The notes beneath the pieces were generated by a model. That model did not search any database. It saw only the letters and a list, made by a program, of their open reading frames with translations, and was not told the DNA's origin. A stretch of 64,000 bases of DNA from Rotaria socialis (Eukaryota > Rotifera > Eurotatoria > Philodinida > Philodinidae): NCBI GenBank assembly GCA_905331475.1, contig CAJNYU010002427.1, positions 46,040 through 110,039 of the forward strand. The letters run 5' to 3'. A program made the translations under genes and the position numbers. Of the stretch, positions 36,257-48,504 are shown in pieces; the stretch's first letter is position 1; each line of letters begins with the position of its first letter.

Positions 36257-38118
36257 CAATTTTGTTTTTGTTTTGTTTTTCGTCAGATTAATTAATATTA
36301 TTACTATTTTTTTTTCTCTTCCAATATACTGAAGAATCGGTGTTTTTCTTCTTATTGTTGTTGTTTGTTTATTAATAATTGTCGATCCTTCTTTTTTTTT
36401 GTTTTCGTCTTTGGAAGAACGATAACGAGTTTGATTATGTATATTAAGAGATAAATTTTATATATCAGTGATGATACTCCATGCAATTATGTATATTTTT
36501 TACTATTTGGGGATTTATGATATTATAAAATCGATTAATCATATGAGAATATAGATAGTTATGAAGAAAAAGTGCTGAGATCCCTAGAGGGATCTTTTCT
36601 GTAATCGTTATAAACTATCTATCGCTTTGTTTCATTCTGAAGGACCATTCGTTGCATAGTTTTTACATATGTAATACTTGAATAATCAACAAAAAAACTG
36701 ATGAATAGTTTGATTAAATAACCAGAAATAGGAAGTGGCCTAGTAGTTACGTGAAAGGTAAGCGATTCAAAAGTTCTTTAAGCGTAAAATTAAGTAGATT
36801 ATGTCGTTGTCTCAGCATGAAATAAAGAATTTTGCTTACGGTGATGTTACTTAATATAATCGATGACTTAGACGATCCAATGCAGAAATAAGTCTACACC
36901 GGATATTTTCCTGGTTGTGACAATTTAATTTGACACCAAAATGCATGAGAATGTTTGAAAATGAATGCGAGATGAAATCTATTTAAAATAACTTTTGGGC
37001 AATGCTTTTCTTTTTCATACAAGACAACGATTTATCAAAGCTAAGTTGTAGCCGATACGCTGATATTTCATCAAACGAGAAAATATGAATGGTTGGATTG
37101 AGTTGTACTCTGATGATCTCAATGAAATATTTCTCTTTGAACTTCGGATGGCATCTAAATAGACAAGGCAACATCGTCGCTTGTTTCCTATTACGTAACT
37201 TGTGCACTTCATACATCCGCCAATCAACTTAACCCCACATGTTTCTAGGACATGATCGTTTTTTCCTATACAAATCTCTCCAAACGATAGTGCAAGAATT
37301 CTATCCCATTAGTATTATTGTCAAAGCAAACATGCTTTATTTATCATCTTCACATAGAATTTCTTATAATAAACAGCGTCTATCGCTTTCGTCACCGATA
37401 TCGCTATCTTAAGCCGATGATCATATCTTTTCTTCAAAGTAAGTATCAAAATTTTGTTCTAATTACGATCATTTATTCTACCTTAAATTGTATCATTCAC
37501 AAGAATCTACAAACCGATTCTGTTTGTTTGTTTTTTGTCGTGAGTTATTTTCAATCATTTGATGGAAAAAAATATTTAAACACACGCAACAACAACAAAA
37601 AAATTAGCAGAAAAAAATAAGACAACAATGACAGAAAAGAAAAAGTAAACAGATCATATCTAACGTAGACAGAAAAAAAATAGAACAAACGTAAGACAAG
37701 AAAAATTAGAATAATAAAAGAGAAGACAAAATACTCTCAATTTAGTTTAGGTTTTTTGTGAGGTAGAAAAAAAATTCTATTGTTTTTTTTAATTAATTGA
37801 ATCGTACTTCTTATTGCACGACTTTTACGACAGGGCAATTGAAGACAAAAAAAAAATAAACTAAGATGCAAGCTAATATCAGCTTGAGAAATCATCTGAT
37901 AAGAAAATATGTTCATACATCGAACAATCTCATTTTGCTTTGCAATGAAAATATCTCTTGATGAAGAGAAAATAATAAAGAATGTAAAAAGAGAAAAAAA
38001 AATAAAACCTAAGATAACATAAACACAGTCATTCATCTACATGTACGACGACGACTAGAAATTAAATTTAAATTGAGATCATACGTACAAACACACAGAA
38101 ATATATATGTATATATAT
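36257..38118. other. Intergenic spacer between converging genes
   Basis: AT-rich 3' flanks of Axin and the CPEB-like gene. A perfect short hairpin (AGATCCCT AGAGGGATCT) lies near 36578-36596. No coding signal is supported. Confidence 0.5.
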
Positions 38119-39439
38119 TTAAAATCCATTTGCGCCTATAATGCAATCAATTGGTTGAGAAATCGATTGTTGAATTGGATGAAAGACTGGTTGCGAAGAT
38201 TTCGAATGACGTGTCACTGCTTTATGAGATGACATACTACCAATATGAATTTTTTGCCAGCAACGTTGGCAAAAATAATCGAAACAAGCAAAATTTCGAC
38301 AGAACAAATCACCAGCAGCTGTTTTACATAATGAACAAAATCGATATTGTAAATGTGGTTCGATTTGAAGACGTTTAAGAAAACGTGGCGTTCGAACATC
38401 AACTGGAAGAGAAAATTTAGAAAAACGAACAAGAATTAATTTCAAATTACCGAAAGCTGTCGATACAGCATGAAGAAAACTTGAACTATTATCAAATGTT
38501 ACACGACCACTGCCAATTCTAAATGAAAGTAAAAATGTTTTTCCTATTTTTTTTTCTCGTTAAAAATCACTTACGGATATTTATATTTATCAATATCAAC
38601 GCCGGCATAGACAGCTCCGCCAAATAAATCTTCCATTAAACGCCATAAATATCTAGCTGTCATGGTACCATGAAGATTGCCAACAAATATTGTCTTTTTC
38701 GAATCAAGTTGTTGTGGTGGTCTAGAAATAGAAACCCTTTGAAATTCCTATTTTAAAGAAGAAAGTTTTTTTTCTCTCTGTTTATGCGTTCACACACTTA
38801 TTCCTCTTGAAAAATTTTCGAACGAAATTATTTACCGTAAAGCATAATTATTATCTCCAATATTCCATGGTATAACTTCAACGGTTTTTCTTGAACCAGT
38901 TGCTGTTTCAAAATGTATAAAATAATCAGCACATGCACTATTATTTGTGTGACGTGAACAACTATCCAATAATGCACAAACAGATTTTGCATTATGAAAA
39001 ACAATATGAAAAAATCCATTTTCTCGATGTTGCTCTTTATGACCGCCATGCAATTTTGGCCATTGTATTTCAAAGACGCCGAAGCGATCAAAATTAGCAT
39101 GTATATCAGTTTCAGTTGCAAAACGTGGTACACCACCAATAAAAACTTTTTGAGAAAGTAATGGTATTTGTTGCATGCCATTATTATTATGAATATTATT
39201 ATGATTTGTATTTGATTGTTCAGTTGAAAAATCACCAATCCAATGACGAATATTTTCTGTTGAATCATCTTGTACAGGCGATATCATAGGTAAAATTGAT
39301 TGTTGATTTTGTTGTAAAAATGGTGGTGAAATTTGTGATATTGGTGCCATTGAAACTAACCATGGTGGTCGTGCATTTTCATCATTTATATTAGCTTGAT
39401 GATTTGTACTAAATGGTAATGGTTCATTGAAATTATTCA

Positions 39440-39470
<31 letters not shown>

Positions 39471-39834
39471 GAACGTAAATGGTAAAATCGACGAATTATG
39501 TTGTGTATTAAGATCGTTGATAACAAGTTGTTGAAATGGTAATACACATGATAATGATGATGCTGATGACGACGACGATGATGATTGTTCAAGTGCTAAT
39601 ATATTCGAAGTATTGCGAAGAATATAATCTTGAAATGGTTTTGTTTCTTGATCGAAGATATTTTCATCTACGAAATTCAAAATTGATGTGTTTTTTTTTT
39701 AATGATTTTTTCTAAACTAGTAACTCACTCGAAATGTTTCCATTTAATGTTGTTGGCCATGTTGAAAGAAAATCTTTAGTACTATTCTTTGTTGGAAACG
39801 AAAAGTCGTTGCGTGGACAACAATTAATATCCAT
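38119..39834 (-). CDS. CPEB1: Cytoplasmic polyadenylation element-binding protein, CPEB1/Orb-like
   Basis: Five exons, 39729-39834, 38836-39667, 38575-38721, 38451-38518 and 38119-38402, join in phase to 478 residues. CPEB binds U-rich elements in 3' UTRs and controls polyadenylation and translation. The N-terminal 200 residues are low-complexity with poly-Ser and poly-Asn runs (encoded near 39437-39470). RRM1 is at about 205-300 (KVFIGGVPRF, NGFFHIVFHNAK), RRM2 at about 318-400 (KKTIFVGNLHG, LFGGAVYAGVD, KYPIGSGRVTF). The C-terminal ZZ-type zinc domain keeps FCSLC, FCRNFACFDYFCQRCW and the final His pair. LHG in RRM2 and FLKRLQIEPHL favour CPEB1 over CPEB2-4. The start at 39834 (MDINCCPRN) gives a phase-correct first exon. 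Confidence 0.9.
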
Positions 39835-42800
39835 TGATATACACACTTACAAAATACAGATATGTTTAACTAGATGGTAATGAAGAAAATGGTGTGTTTG
39901 TTTCTATGATTTTGCAACGAATGACGGAATATCGTCGTATTTCTTATTTTCAGTTCGTTTTCGTCGGATCGAATAAAAGCAACAACTAGTAAAATATATA
40001 TATATAGATCTATAGTCCGATTTGTCTAGTGAAAGAATGTTTTGTCTAATACGATAACTTTGTGTTGCACGAGAACGAACTAGATCTAGGAAAAAGAAAC
40101 GCACGAAAGAGAAAGAAAACGAGGGAGAAAATAATGACCGAGGTCAATTCATTGATCGTAAACATAGTCATTCATGTTAGCAATTACAATTGAACTGGCG
40201 TTCATCACAGATAGATAGCTAGCTATATATTAAAGTTCAAATAGAACGCACGATAGTTTATTGAATTCAACATAGACAAAGCAGTGACGAGAGAACGAAA
40301 AAAGGAAAACACATATTATAAGGGAAATAAATTCAAACATGAATCTTGAAATGTGTGGAGAAACAAGGGCGATAGAATCCAATTGAGATTTTTATCTTGC
40401 TTTGCGATGCACAAGTTTTTTGTTTATTCAGAACATTGAATTTCCACGCTACGTAGAATATCAACAAAACAAGTTCTATCAAATAGTTATTACAAAGAGA
40501 AAGAGAATAGAAACTTTATTAAATGTATATAAAGTGAACGATTTATGATGAAAGATTCTAACTAGCTATTTGTTTTGTTGTTTAAATTCGATTAATGTCG
40601 ACATCTATATTTCGAATGTTAGGCGTAAAAGTGTCCATATCTAACTTTCAACATATTTATCTGGCATTCTGTTCACTCACTAATATCGTTCCGGATTCAC
40701 GAATCTTCGCTATGTATGAAGAAAATATCAGGCCGAAAGAAAAATAATGGCGTTGTTCATTGTTTATTTGGCATGACAACACTATTGTGTGCTTTATTGT
40801 ATTCATCGACGGCAATGAGGACAATAGATAACATGTTACAGGAGAAAATAAAATTTTCCTAGAAAAGTCAGGAAACCTTAAAAGTTAAAAAACGGACGTT
40901 TTAATTTCTTCTGCAACATATTTATAGAAAGAAAAAGAGAACGATTCAGCAAAATAGACACACAGGTTACCCGTAAATATACAAATCTGACAAGATGTTA
41001 GTTATTATCTTCAATAAAATGAATGTAGTAAATGTATTTTATTCATTTGTGGGTATGAGTCAACGATTTAACTGAATCGTACTGCATCATATCTATATTT
41101 TCAGTCTCAATTTGATGAACGCGTCATTGTTGAATTGTAACTTTACAATATATAATCAAGTGTTCTTGATCGAATCTTTGAAAAAATGTTACTTTGAATT
41201 GTTCATAAAATAAACAAGTTAACTCTGAAACAACTTACATTGGCGCGCGTATACCTCGCATCATGAATTATTCTCAATCTCATTCTCTATCACGTGTTAA
41301 TTTTGAACACAAAAGTATATTCTTACCACATTTAACCGATATGTTTATCAACTCGGGTTTGATTTATCCAACAACCTCGTTGTTTTTTACGCATGAATTA
41401 ATATTATCTTTGGGTAAATATCTAATCGATTTGACTTTTAGTCAACGGTTTCCTGGTAGAAGATTCCTAATTCCGACATTACATATGACGTTATCTAGTT
41501 GTGTATCTCCAGCTCTCACCAAATTGAATATTGAAGTAAACAAGTATAGATCATAGAGAATAAGTATATGTTCGATTATTATATTTATCCAAAATGTAAA
41601 CTTAAATTATCATGATTTTCTTTTCTTTGTAGAAAAAAATACCAAAATTGAAATATGTTATCGAGATCACTATGCAAATTTCCTTTCTTCACTATGAAAT
41701 AGTATTCTCAGAAATGCTAGTCGATTAATTTACTAAAACTTTTATCTTTACCAATTAAGAGGGTGTGGGTGTGCCTTTGAAATTTTGATCATGATGAAAA
41801 TTATAGATATGTGACCGGGTGGTGAATAGGAAAATACAAAGAAATCTCGTGCATTATTTTGTTCGTAACTACTTTTGTACATTTACGATTCTATGAAATA
41901 ATTGTAAAAATATAATTAGAAGATATTATTTGAATTATTGATTGCCTTAAAAGAAAACTGAATAGCTATATATTTTAGTTAAAACATTTTCCCAACCAAA
42001 CAATTGATGTAGCACTATTTTATTCATCCTCTTCGAAATGCTGTTTCATATGAATGTTTTATAAAGATTATTGTTAAATCATCAAACAATGATTTGCGTA
42101 CAAATAACTGAAACATTGGAAGAAATTTGAAGCTGTAGAATAATAATTTGAATTCATTGTAGTTTTACTGATGAACCAATTTGGTCACGACGCAAACTGG
42201 TTGATTTGGCCTATTTTCTACTTCATTGCGATAAATCAAAGATAAATAAATGCATAACAAAGAATTTAGTTTGAAACAAAATAAAATATTCTACCTTCGA
42301 TTCGATTATCTTATTAAGCAAAGTGGAAAGAAACCACATGACTGAAATTATTTTTTAATGTCAATCAGTCACGCTGGTATCTTGCCAGATCGCTACAACC
42401 TTCATTGTTGTCAAGAGAATGTATTCTTACCGATCACTGGATTTCAACTGATGAAAGGCTGCTTTTTGTTATTGTTAACCACAACAGAGAAAGAATGAAA
42501 ATGAAAGAACTTTTCTTCTGCATGCGATTGATTATAAATACTCTATATTGTGTCTGACCCAAATGACACCGGAATGTGCTTTAGCGATGATGATCCGTTT
42601 CGAACTGTTTCGTTTGACTGATGGGGTGAGCAGTAACGTGACACATTTGAATCGAATCTATTCGAATACTCACATTTATATATATATATATATACGTGGA
42701 TATACTTCGACGATAATGTGAAGTTCCGCTAATATTCGAAATAAACGAACGAATAATGAGACGATGACGATGCCATATTCTTACGCTTACTCATATTTCA

Positions 42801-43744
42801 ATATTCGTTCCATTAATCGTGTATGCGGACGAGTAAAATGAGAGATTTTTTCTTAGTGTGTACTCTCTCTGTCGTGTATAACGAGCGAAAGAAAGAACGA
42901 AAATCTCTTTCTCGATTTTTTTCTCCTGTATACTAAAATGGAGATTTGAACATTTTTTAAGTAAATGAAGTTTTTCGTATATTAATCTCTTTATTTCATC
43001 AAGCAATGTACAATAGAGAATATCGATTTTATTAGTGGAAATATGTTTTCATTATTGAAACATTCAATTCGCTCGGTTCAAGAGTTTTAGATATTTTAGT
43101 ATTAGCTGTTGATAACTGAAAATAAAATGAAATGTGAATTATATCATTAATACAATAGAAAATTGTACTTCGCTTCTATTTGATATTGGACTGAGTTCTG
43201 ATGGTGAATCTTGCTAAATAAGAAAGAAATCCTTTGAATTTTTAAACCATTAAAAAATTTCGAACGACAATGAGATTTGTATAGGTACATCAGGTGGAGT
43301 AGTAATTAAGATTTAAACTCATATTTCTAGTTATATTAAATGTAGGTCTTGTCTTACAAGACAAAACGATAGCATTAGATCGTTTGGTTTTTGTATGTTT
43401 CTAAATGATCTTTGGCTGATGGCAGAAATTATCCAACAGGTGAATCAGTTTGTAGGCGAAGCACACAGGTTCTAACAATCATGAAAAGAGTTTGTATTCG
43501 CTACTTATCTCGACGTTAGATTAATATTTTAAATAAATGTTGTAATTCCTTCCAGAAAAATGACTTTTGACAATAGAACCTTTACGAAATTATTTTATTG
43601 TGAAAATGTGGAGTCTTAAGATACAGAATATTTACCAGGGAAGAAATATCGAAAATAAGTTTTCTTGATGAATTCGAAAAAACGACAAATTAAATCGACG
43701 GTGAATGATTTTAAAAAAATACTCATTTCTACTTTTAGTACTAT
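39835..43744. other. Long gene-poor spacer
   Basis: Nearly 4 kb with no recognisable exon. A 97-codon frame at 41263-41556 matches no family. A short TGTGGG-type tract lies at 41761-41773 and (TA)n at 42680-42695. Confidence 0.45.
41761..41773 (+). repeat. Short TGTGGG telomere-like tract
   Basis: GGGTGTGGGTGTG, about two units of TGTGGG, the repeat reported at bdelloid chromosome ends. Too short to prove origin; a similar tract lies at 57689-57708. Confidence 0.35.
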
Positions 43745-44374
43745 AATTATTTGGGATTAAATTTGAGTGAGCAAAAAAGTTTCATATCAAACATCCCTTA
43801 AAAAGCTCTTGGAACACAATATTTTTTAAATATTTTTACTGGAATTCGAAACAAAACGTTTTCACGAAAACTACATTAATGAGAAAGTAGGCCGTGCAAA
43901 ACTCTATGGATTTCCCTAATTTAGAAAATTTCTCAGTAATTCTTTAACAGGAAATAACGCGCATTCTGTGCCTTAGTTTTGATGTAAAGCACTAATTTGC
44001 ATGAGAAAGACAGGACATGAAGAAAAATTCATTATTCAGAGCTCTAAGCATGTTGATAAAATGTAGGGAAATTCGTTCTGCATCTGAACGTCATTGATTA
44101 AGTCTAATGATCAAGATTTTGGAAACTAATAAAAAAGTTGTGAAATTCAAATCGAAAAGTGAGTCAAAAACTAATCTATTATATCCCATTTGAAAGAGTG
44201 ATAAAAGTACTTCTAGTTACTGTAATTATATAATTTGAAACCCATGCTGTGATAACGGAAAGTAGCTTTCGTATGAGAGGTACGTTTGAATAGAACAGTA
44301 AGTTACAAGAACTTTTTTTGAGTGATGTTTGATATGAAACGTTTTTGCTCACTCAAATTTAATCCCAAATAATT
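43745..44374. mobile_element. 630-bp terminal-inverted-repeat element (MITE-like)
   Basis: The first 51 nt (43745-43795, AATTATTTGGGATTAAATTT...) recur inverted at 44324-44374 with about one or two mismatches. No transposase frame lies between, so it is a non-autonomous DNA element or its remnant. No convincing target duplication is visible, so the superfamily is open. Confidence 0.75.
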
Positions 44375-44673
44375 TTGTTTTGCATGTGTATTTTGAAGTT
44401 GAGACATTGCTCTTTCAACTGGAAAAAGAATAATCTTCCTACGATGTTCTTGAGCGGAGAGCCATGCCGTAGATTTGAGGTATGTTCAGATTTCAGAAAA
44501 TCACAAATTTCTGTCACACTATTAAAAGACACCGAAGCGTGTCCCCATAAATTTCCTTGAAACTTCCGAAATTGCCATTACGTGCAAAAGAAAATTATCA
44601 GAAAATACCATAATTTCAAATATCACACAACAAAACATCCTGGGAATTCCATTAATCAGCTTCATATGCATAT

Positions 44674-45515
44674 TTAGCTAGGAAATTTCCTTTTTTGGAA
44701 ATCTGCCCACTGCTGGTAGATTTCGGCAATTACTTCCGCATCGTAGGTTATATTTGATAGGTCCTAAATAGTATTCCATAGGTTTGACTATATTCTTTTC
44801 CTTTGACCACTATCAACATAACAAAATACTAACAAAAAATATAGCTTACATTTGAAATTGGACTACGATTTGATTCAATATTACTGAGTAAACCACTACT
44901 AATACTTATTCCTATTGTATATTCAAGTTTAATTGCATTCGATGCTAATGATGCACGTGGTGGAAAATAATCCAGCAAAAGTTCTCTTTGCTGAAATCCC
45001 ATCATCTTATAAAAATTAATTCCATCAATATTCGTTGATTCAACATACGCATAGATTTGCATGATATTTTCTAATTCTTTACATGTTTCAATCATTTGTA
45101 ATAAAAGATTTTTACCAGTGTTAATCGCATGCAAACTCTGATTATTTTCTACGAGCATTAAAATTTTTAATTTGCGTTTTTGATTTGAATCAAATATAGA
45201 TGTTGCTAAAATAGCACCATAAATTTTTACTTTACAACAGTATTTTGTACGATATACAGTTTTCGATATATCCGATGCATTATATGCACGTTGAAATGTT
45301 TCACGATTGAAAGCTAATGGAAATGCTTTATGGAAAAATTTAAATAAACGTTTAAAACCAACATCTTCTTTTGAACCATATTGAAAATGAATTAATCGTG
45401 ATGACTTAATATTTTTAGTGGATAAATGACGTGTATTTAGACGAATAGACATCGTCAGCAATGAACCAAATCTGCATGTTGATATCAATAATATTTGAAG
45501 TGAATCGATTTTCAT
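44674..45515 (-). CDS. Divergent GNAT-like acetyltransferase
   Basis: Two exons, 44850-45515 and 44674-44763, join in phase 0 to 251 residues. The middle resembles an N-acetyltransferase fold: KILMLVE on the central strand, NTGKNLLLQMIETC at the acetyl-CoA loop and helix, IYAYVESTN, then INFYKMMGFQQRE, the typical GNAT C-terminal signature. The pyrophosphate loop lacks the usual Q/RxxGxG/A form (here INTGKN), so catalytic activity is uncertain. The first 45 residues are Ser/Arg/Leu-rich and could be a mitochondrial presequence. A Met at residue 22 is an alternative start. I cannot assign a substrate. Confidence 0.55.
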
Positions 45516-46103
45516 TTATGCGCTAAAATATTTTGTTTTTTACAGCTATATCAATTATGTTATGTACTATTAATCATAGTAAAATAACTACATAGTCGAA
45601 TAAATATCAATAGAAAGACTACAGTTACAGAGGATCGTTCGCGGCTTTCAAATCGCTTTTCTCTTGAGACGATTGTAATACGTGATGAAAAATGATCTCA
45701 TATGTGATTGATTTTCGAAGCTAGAACAACAATATTCTTGCTGAAATATTTACACTTATAACTCGATAAGCGACAATGAGAAAAAATTCTCTAGATAATG
45801 ATGAAACTAAGGGTTCAGTTGATAAGTACATTAGAAATTCACAGTATTGACTTGTGCGCCAACGTCAATATCTTCTCTGTGCATAAAAACACGCGAATAT
45901 TAAAAAACAAGACTCTTGATTCACAGTAGGATTCCGATGGTTTCATTCATCTTCTTGTTCATGCTTGGAAATATACCACTTACCATTAAGTATGGCACAA
46001 AGACGTTAGTTTCACATGTGAAATGGACTTTTCATTCAACATTTAGAATCTCAATACATCTGATTTAATGAATAATCCATTGATGAGAATAAATTTATTA
46101 ATC
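45516..46103. other. Intergenic spacer
   Basis: Upstream flank of the GNAT-like gene. Nothing recognisable is seen. Confidence 0.4.
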
Positions 46104-46565
46104 CGAATTGGCGGAAAGGCAGAAAAGAAAAAAGCCGAAAAGGAAAATGCCGAAATGAAAAAGTATAATTAATAAAAGTGTCGAAGAAAAAAAAGCTGGT
46201 GGAGGAAAAGTAAACAGTAGAATGAAAAAGATGTCTATAGATAACGAAATTTGTTTTTTGAGTTGCTATTGGTTGCTCGTGGGATAAGTTAAATTCATTG
46301 TCCTTCTCATCTATAATCTATACTTGTTCATTGTTAGCGTATACCATATATATAAATCAGTCTGTCGAAAACAACTAACAAATAAATTTCTTTTCGATCG
46401 TTGGTAATGGGCAGTGAAATATCATTCTTAACGGCTAATAAAGGTAAACCATTACTAGTGTTTAACCAATATATGTTCAAATGCAATAAAACGTCACTCT
46501 CTGTATTTTCCCCTTCTATGTTTGCCTTTTCGACGTTTTCCCTTTCTGCCTTTTCCACCAAACCC
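46104..46565. mobile_element. 462-bp hAT-like non-autonomous element
   Basis: Flanked by an identical 8-bp duplication TATTAATC (46096-46103 and 46566-46573). The ends are inverted and imperfect: CGAATTGGCGGAAAGGCAG on the left, and the right end read inverted is GGGTTTGGTGGAAAAGGCAG. Sub-terminal purine-rich copies of a GGCAGAAAAGGAAAA-like motif follow on both sides. Eight-base duplications are typical of hAT elements. No transposase is encoded. Confidence 0.6.
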
Positions 46566-46573
46566 TATTAATC

Positions 46574-47557
46574 AACACTTCAAACTTAGTGTGTTTCGAC
46601 ACACTAGTGTGAATAACTCGGAGAAAAAATAATTAACACGGACATATTAAAACAAAAATGACAGTGATACATGAAACTGCCCATGAAAAACGAAACAAAA
46701 ACATAGTCACATATTATTATTGAATGTCTTTCATTGCGATATTTTTAGTTTCTTTTTTTATAAGATCGATGATAGTACTGCTGTCGTGTTTTTGAAAACA
46801 AAGAGAAGAATTCCCCGCATGATACAGTACTACTATTACACAAAATTAAGCTCTGTAGCGCTTAGATAGGTATGCATGAGAAAAACTCTTTCTTTTTACA
46901 TGTAGAATATCTTATTTTGTGCTTGTTTCCATGTATGAAGGATATAAGAATTTTTGGAAGGTTATACTTATAGCGACATACGTTGACAAGAAAATAAGTT
47001 ATTTCTTAAGAAAAATTTTCGATTCTTTTTTTTCTGAAGAAAACATTCCAAGAATAAAGATTTATTATTTATTTTTGAAGGTTTATCATCAACCATCGAT
47101 GGTGTTCAACTTAAGTGACACTCAATGAATACCTATTAGGTAAATATATTCATAAATTTTTGTAAAAAAATAATTCTATGCAACAATTGACGCGAAAAGT
47201 AGCTAGATATTTACTGAAAAGAATTCGTAATAGATTTTCAGCCAATATCCTTGAGTTTAATGGGACCTTCTTCTTCTATTTTGTTTTTGTCAACAATCAA
47301 TTTTCCTCAGTCTGCATTTAATAAGTCAACATTTTTCTCTAACTGATGTGTTTCATATAGCTATTATCATAGCTATGAATATTCTCATTAGAGTGCATAG
47401 CGCGCAATGCGCAATTAGTTATAGTTCTACTGTTCTGCTCTCTACATTTGTCGAAATGATGAATACGTAGTAGGACAATTAATATATTTTTTAGACTTTG
47501 CAAGTAACTGTGAGAGAAGCTAAACGACGAAGAAATTTTCTATGGTTGCTCTATAAG
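46574..47557. other. Spacer between two mobile elements
   Basis: About 980 nt of AT-rich sequence with no supported gene. Confidence 0.4.
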
Positions 47558-47565
47558 GTTTTCAT

Positions 47566-48496
47566 TAGGGGTGTTACTTTATCTTTATTGATCTTTTTAT
47601 TAAAGAGTAAAGATAAATAAAACCTTTATATTTATAAAATAAAGATAAAAGTAATCTTTATATTTATAATATAAGGAATAAATAATTTATGAAATCTTTA
47701 TTCTTTAAACAATAAAGATAAATAAAATCTTTATATTTATGAAATAAAGATAAAATTAATCTTTATTTGTAAAAATAAAGTTAAAAGAAAGATAAAAGAA
47801 AGAATTTCTGCAGTAACTGGTAAATAAACCCCTCCCTATAATAGGAGACCCGCTATATTAGAAGACCCCTTTTAATTAGTTAATAAACTAGTATAATTAA
47901 TATTTTAATTAGTAAATTTCCTTGAAAATAAGCATAATTTCGGGGTTTTTTGATTGTAACTGTTGTACGAACAAGGTGTACATCACTATTGCACTTTGAA
48001 AACCTCAAAATCTCTTCATACAAGCTCAAAACTAAAAGGATTTCTTGGAAAACGTTTTTAATTAAAAATTACAAAAATTAATGGACATAATATAAGACCC
48101 CTTTGGAAACTTTTTACGCTTGGACGAAGACCCGGGGTCTTTTATTACGCGGAGGGGTTTAGATGAATAATTTGTATAACAACAGAAAACATTGATTGCA
48201 GTTCTTGCTTATCATCAGTGACATTGCAGTATGAAATAATACTATCAAGTGATGGTGAGGCATAAATCATTTATGGAAAAAATCTAGTGTTCAAAATTTT
48301 TTAGCCTTGAGCTTCTTAATTTTCTTCGAGCTATCGGGAGAAGACCAAGTTTTGGGTGTTTAAGGAGAAATTTTTTTCCTTATTCTTTATTTTATCATTA
48401 TTAAATAAAGATAAAGATTGTCGTTATCTTTACTTTATAAATATAAATATTTTATTTATCTTTAAAAAGTAAAGTAAATATAAAGTAACACCCCTA
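47566..48496. mobile_element. 931-bp hAT-like non-autonomous element
   Basis: Terminal inverted repeats TAGGGGTGTTACTTTAT begin at 47566 and end at 48496. A perfect 8-bp target duplication GTTTTCAT flanks them (47558-47565 and 48497-48504). The TAGGG-type ends and 8-bp duplication are the hAT hallmarks. Sub-terminal regions are tandem variants of an AAGATAAATAAAATCTTTAT unit. No transposase is encoded. A second element sits inside at 47827-48159. Confidence 0.8.
47827..48159. mobile_element. 333-bp TA-flanked element nested in the hAT-like element, pogo/Tigger-like ends
   Basis: Ends AACCCCTCC and GGAGGGGTT are inverted repeats flanked by TA on both sides (47825-47826, 48160-48161), as expected for Tc1/mariner-pogo insertions. 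Inside each end are further TATAATAGGAGACCC / TAATAAAAGACCC repeats, reminiscent of the CGCTATAACGGA series in pogo-like ends. No coding capacity is seen. Confidence 0.6.
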
Positions 48497-48504
48497 GTTT
48501 TCAT

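Noticed and set aside
41263-41556. 97-codon frame in the 40-44 kb spacer
   Set aside because: No recognisable domain, no splice context and unremarkable composition; a chance frame cannot be excluded.
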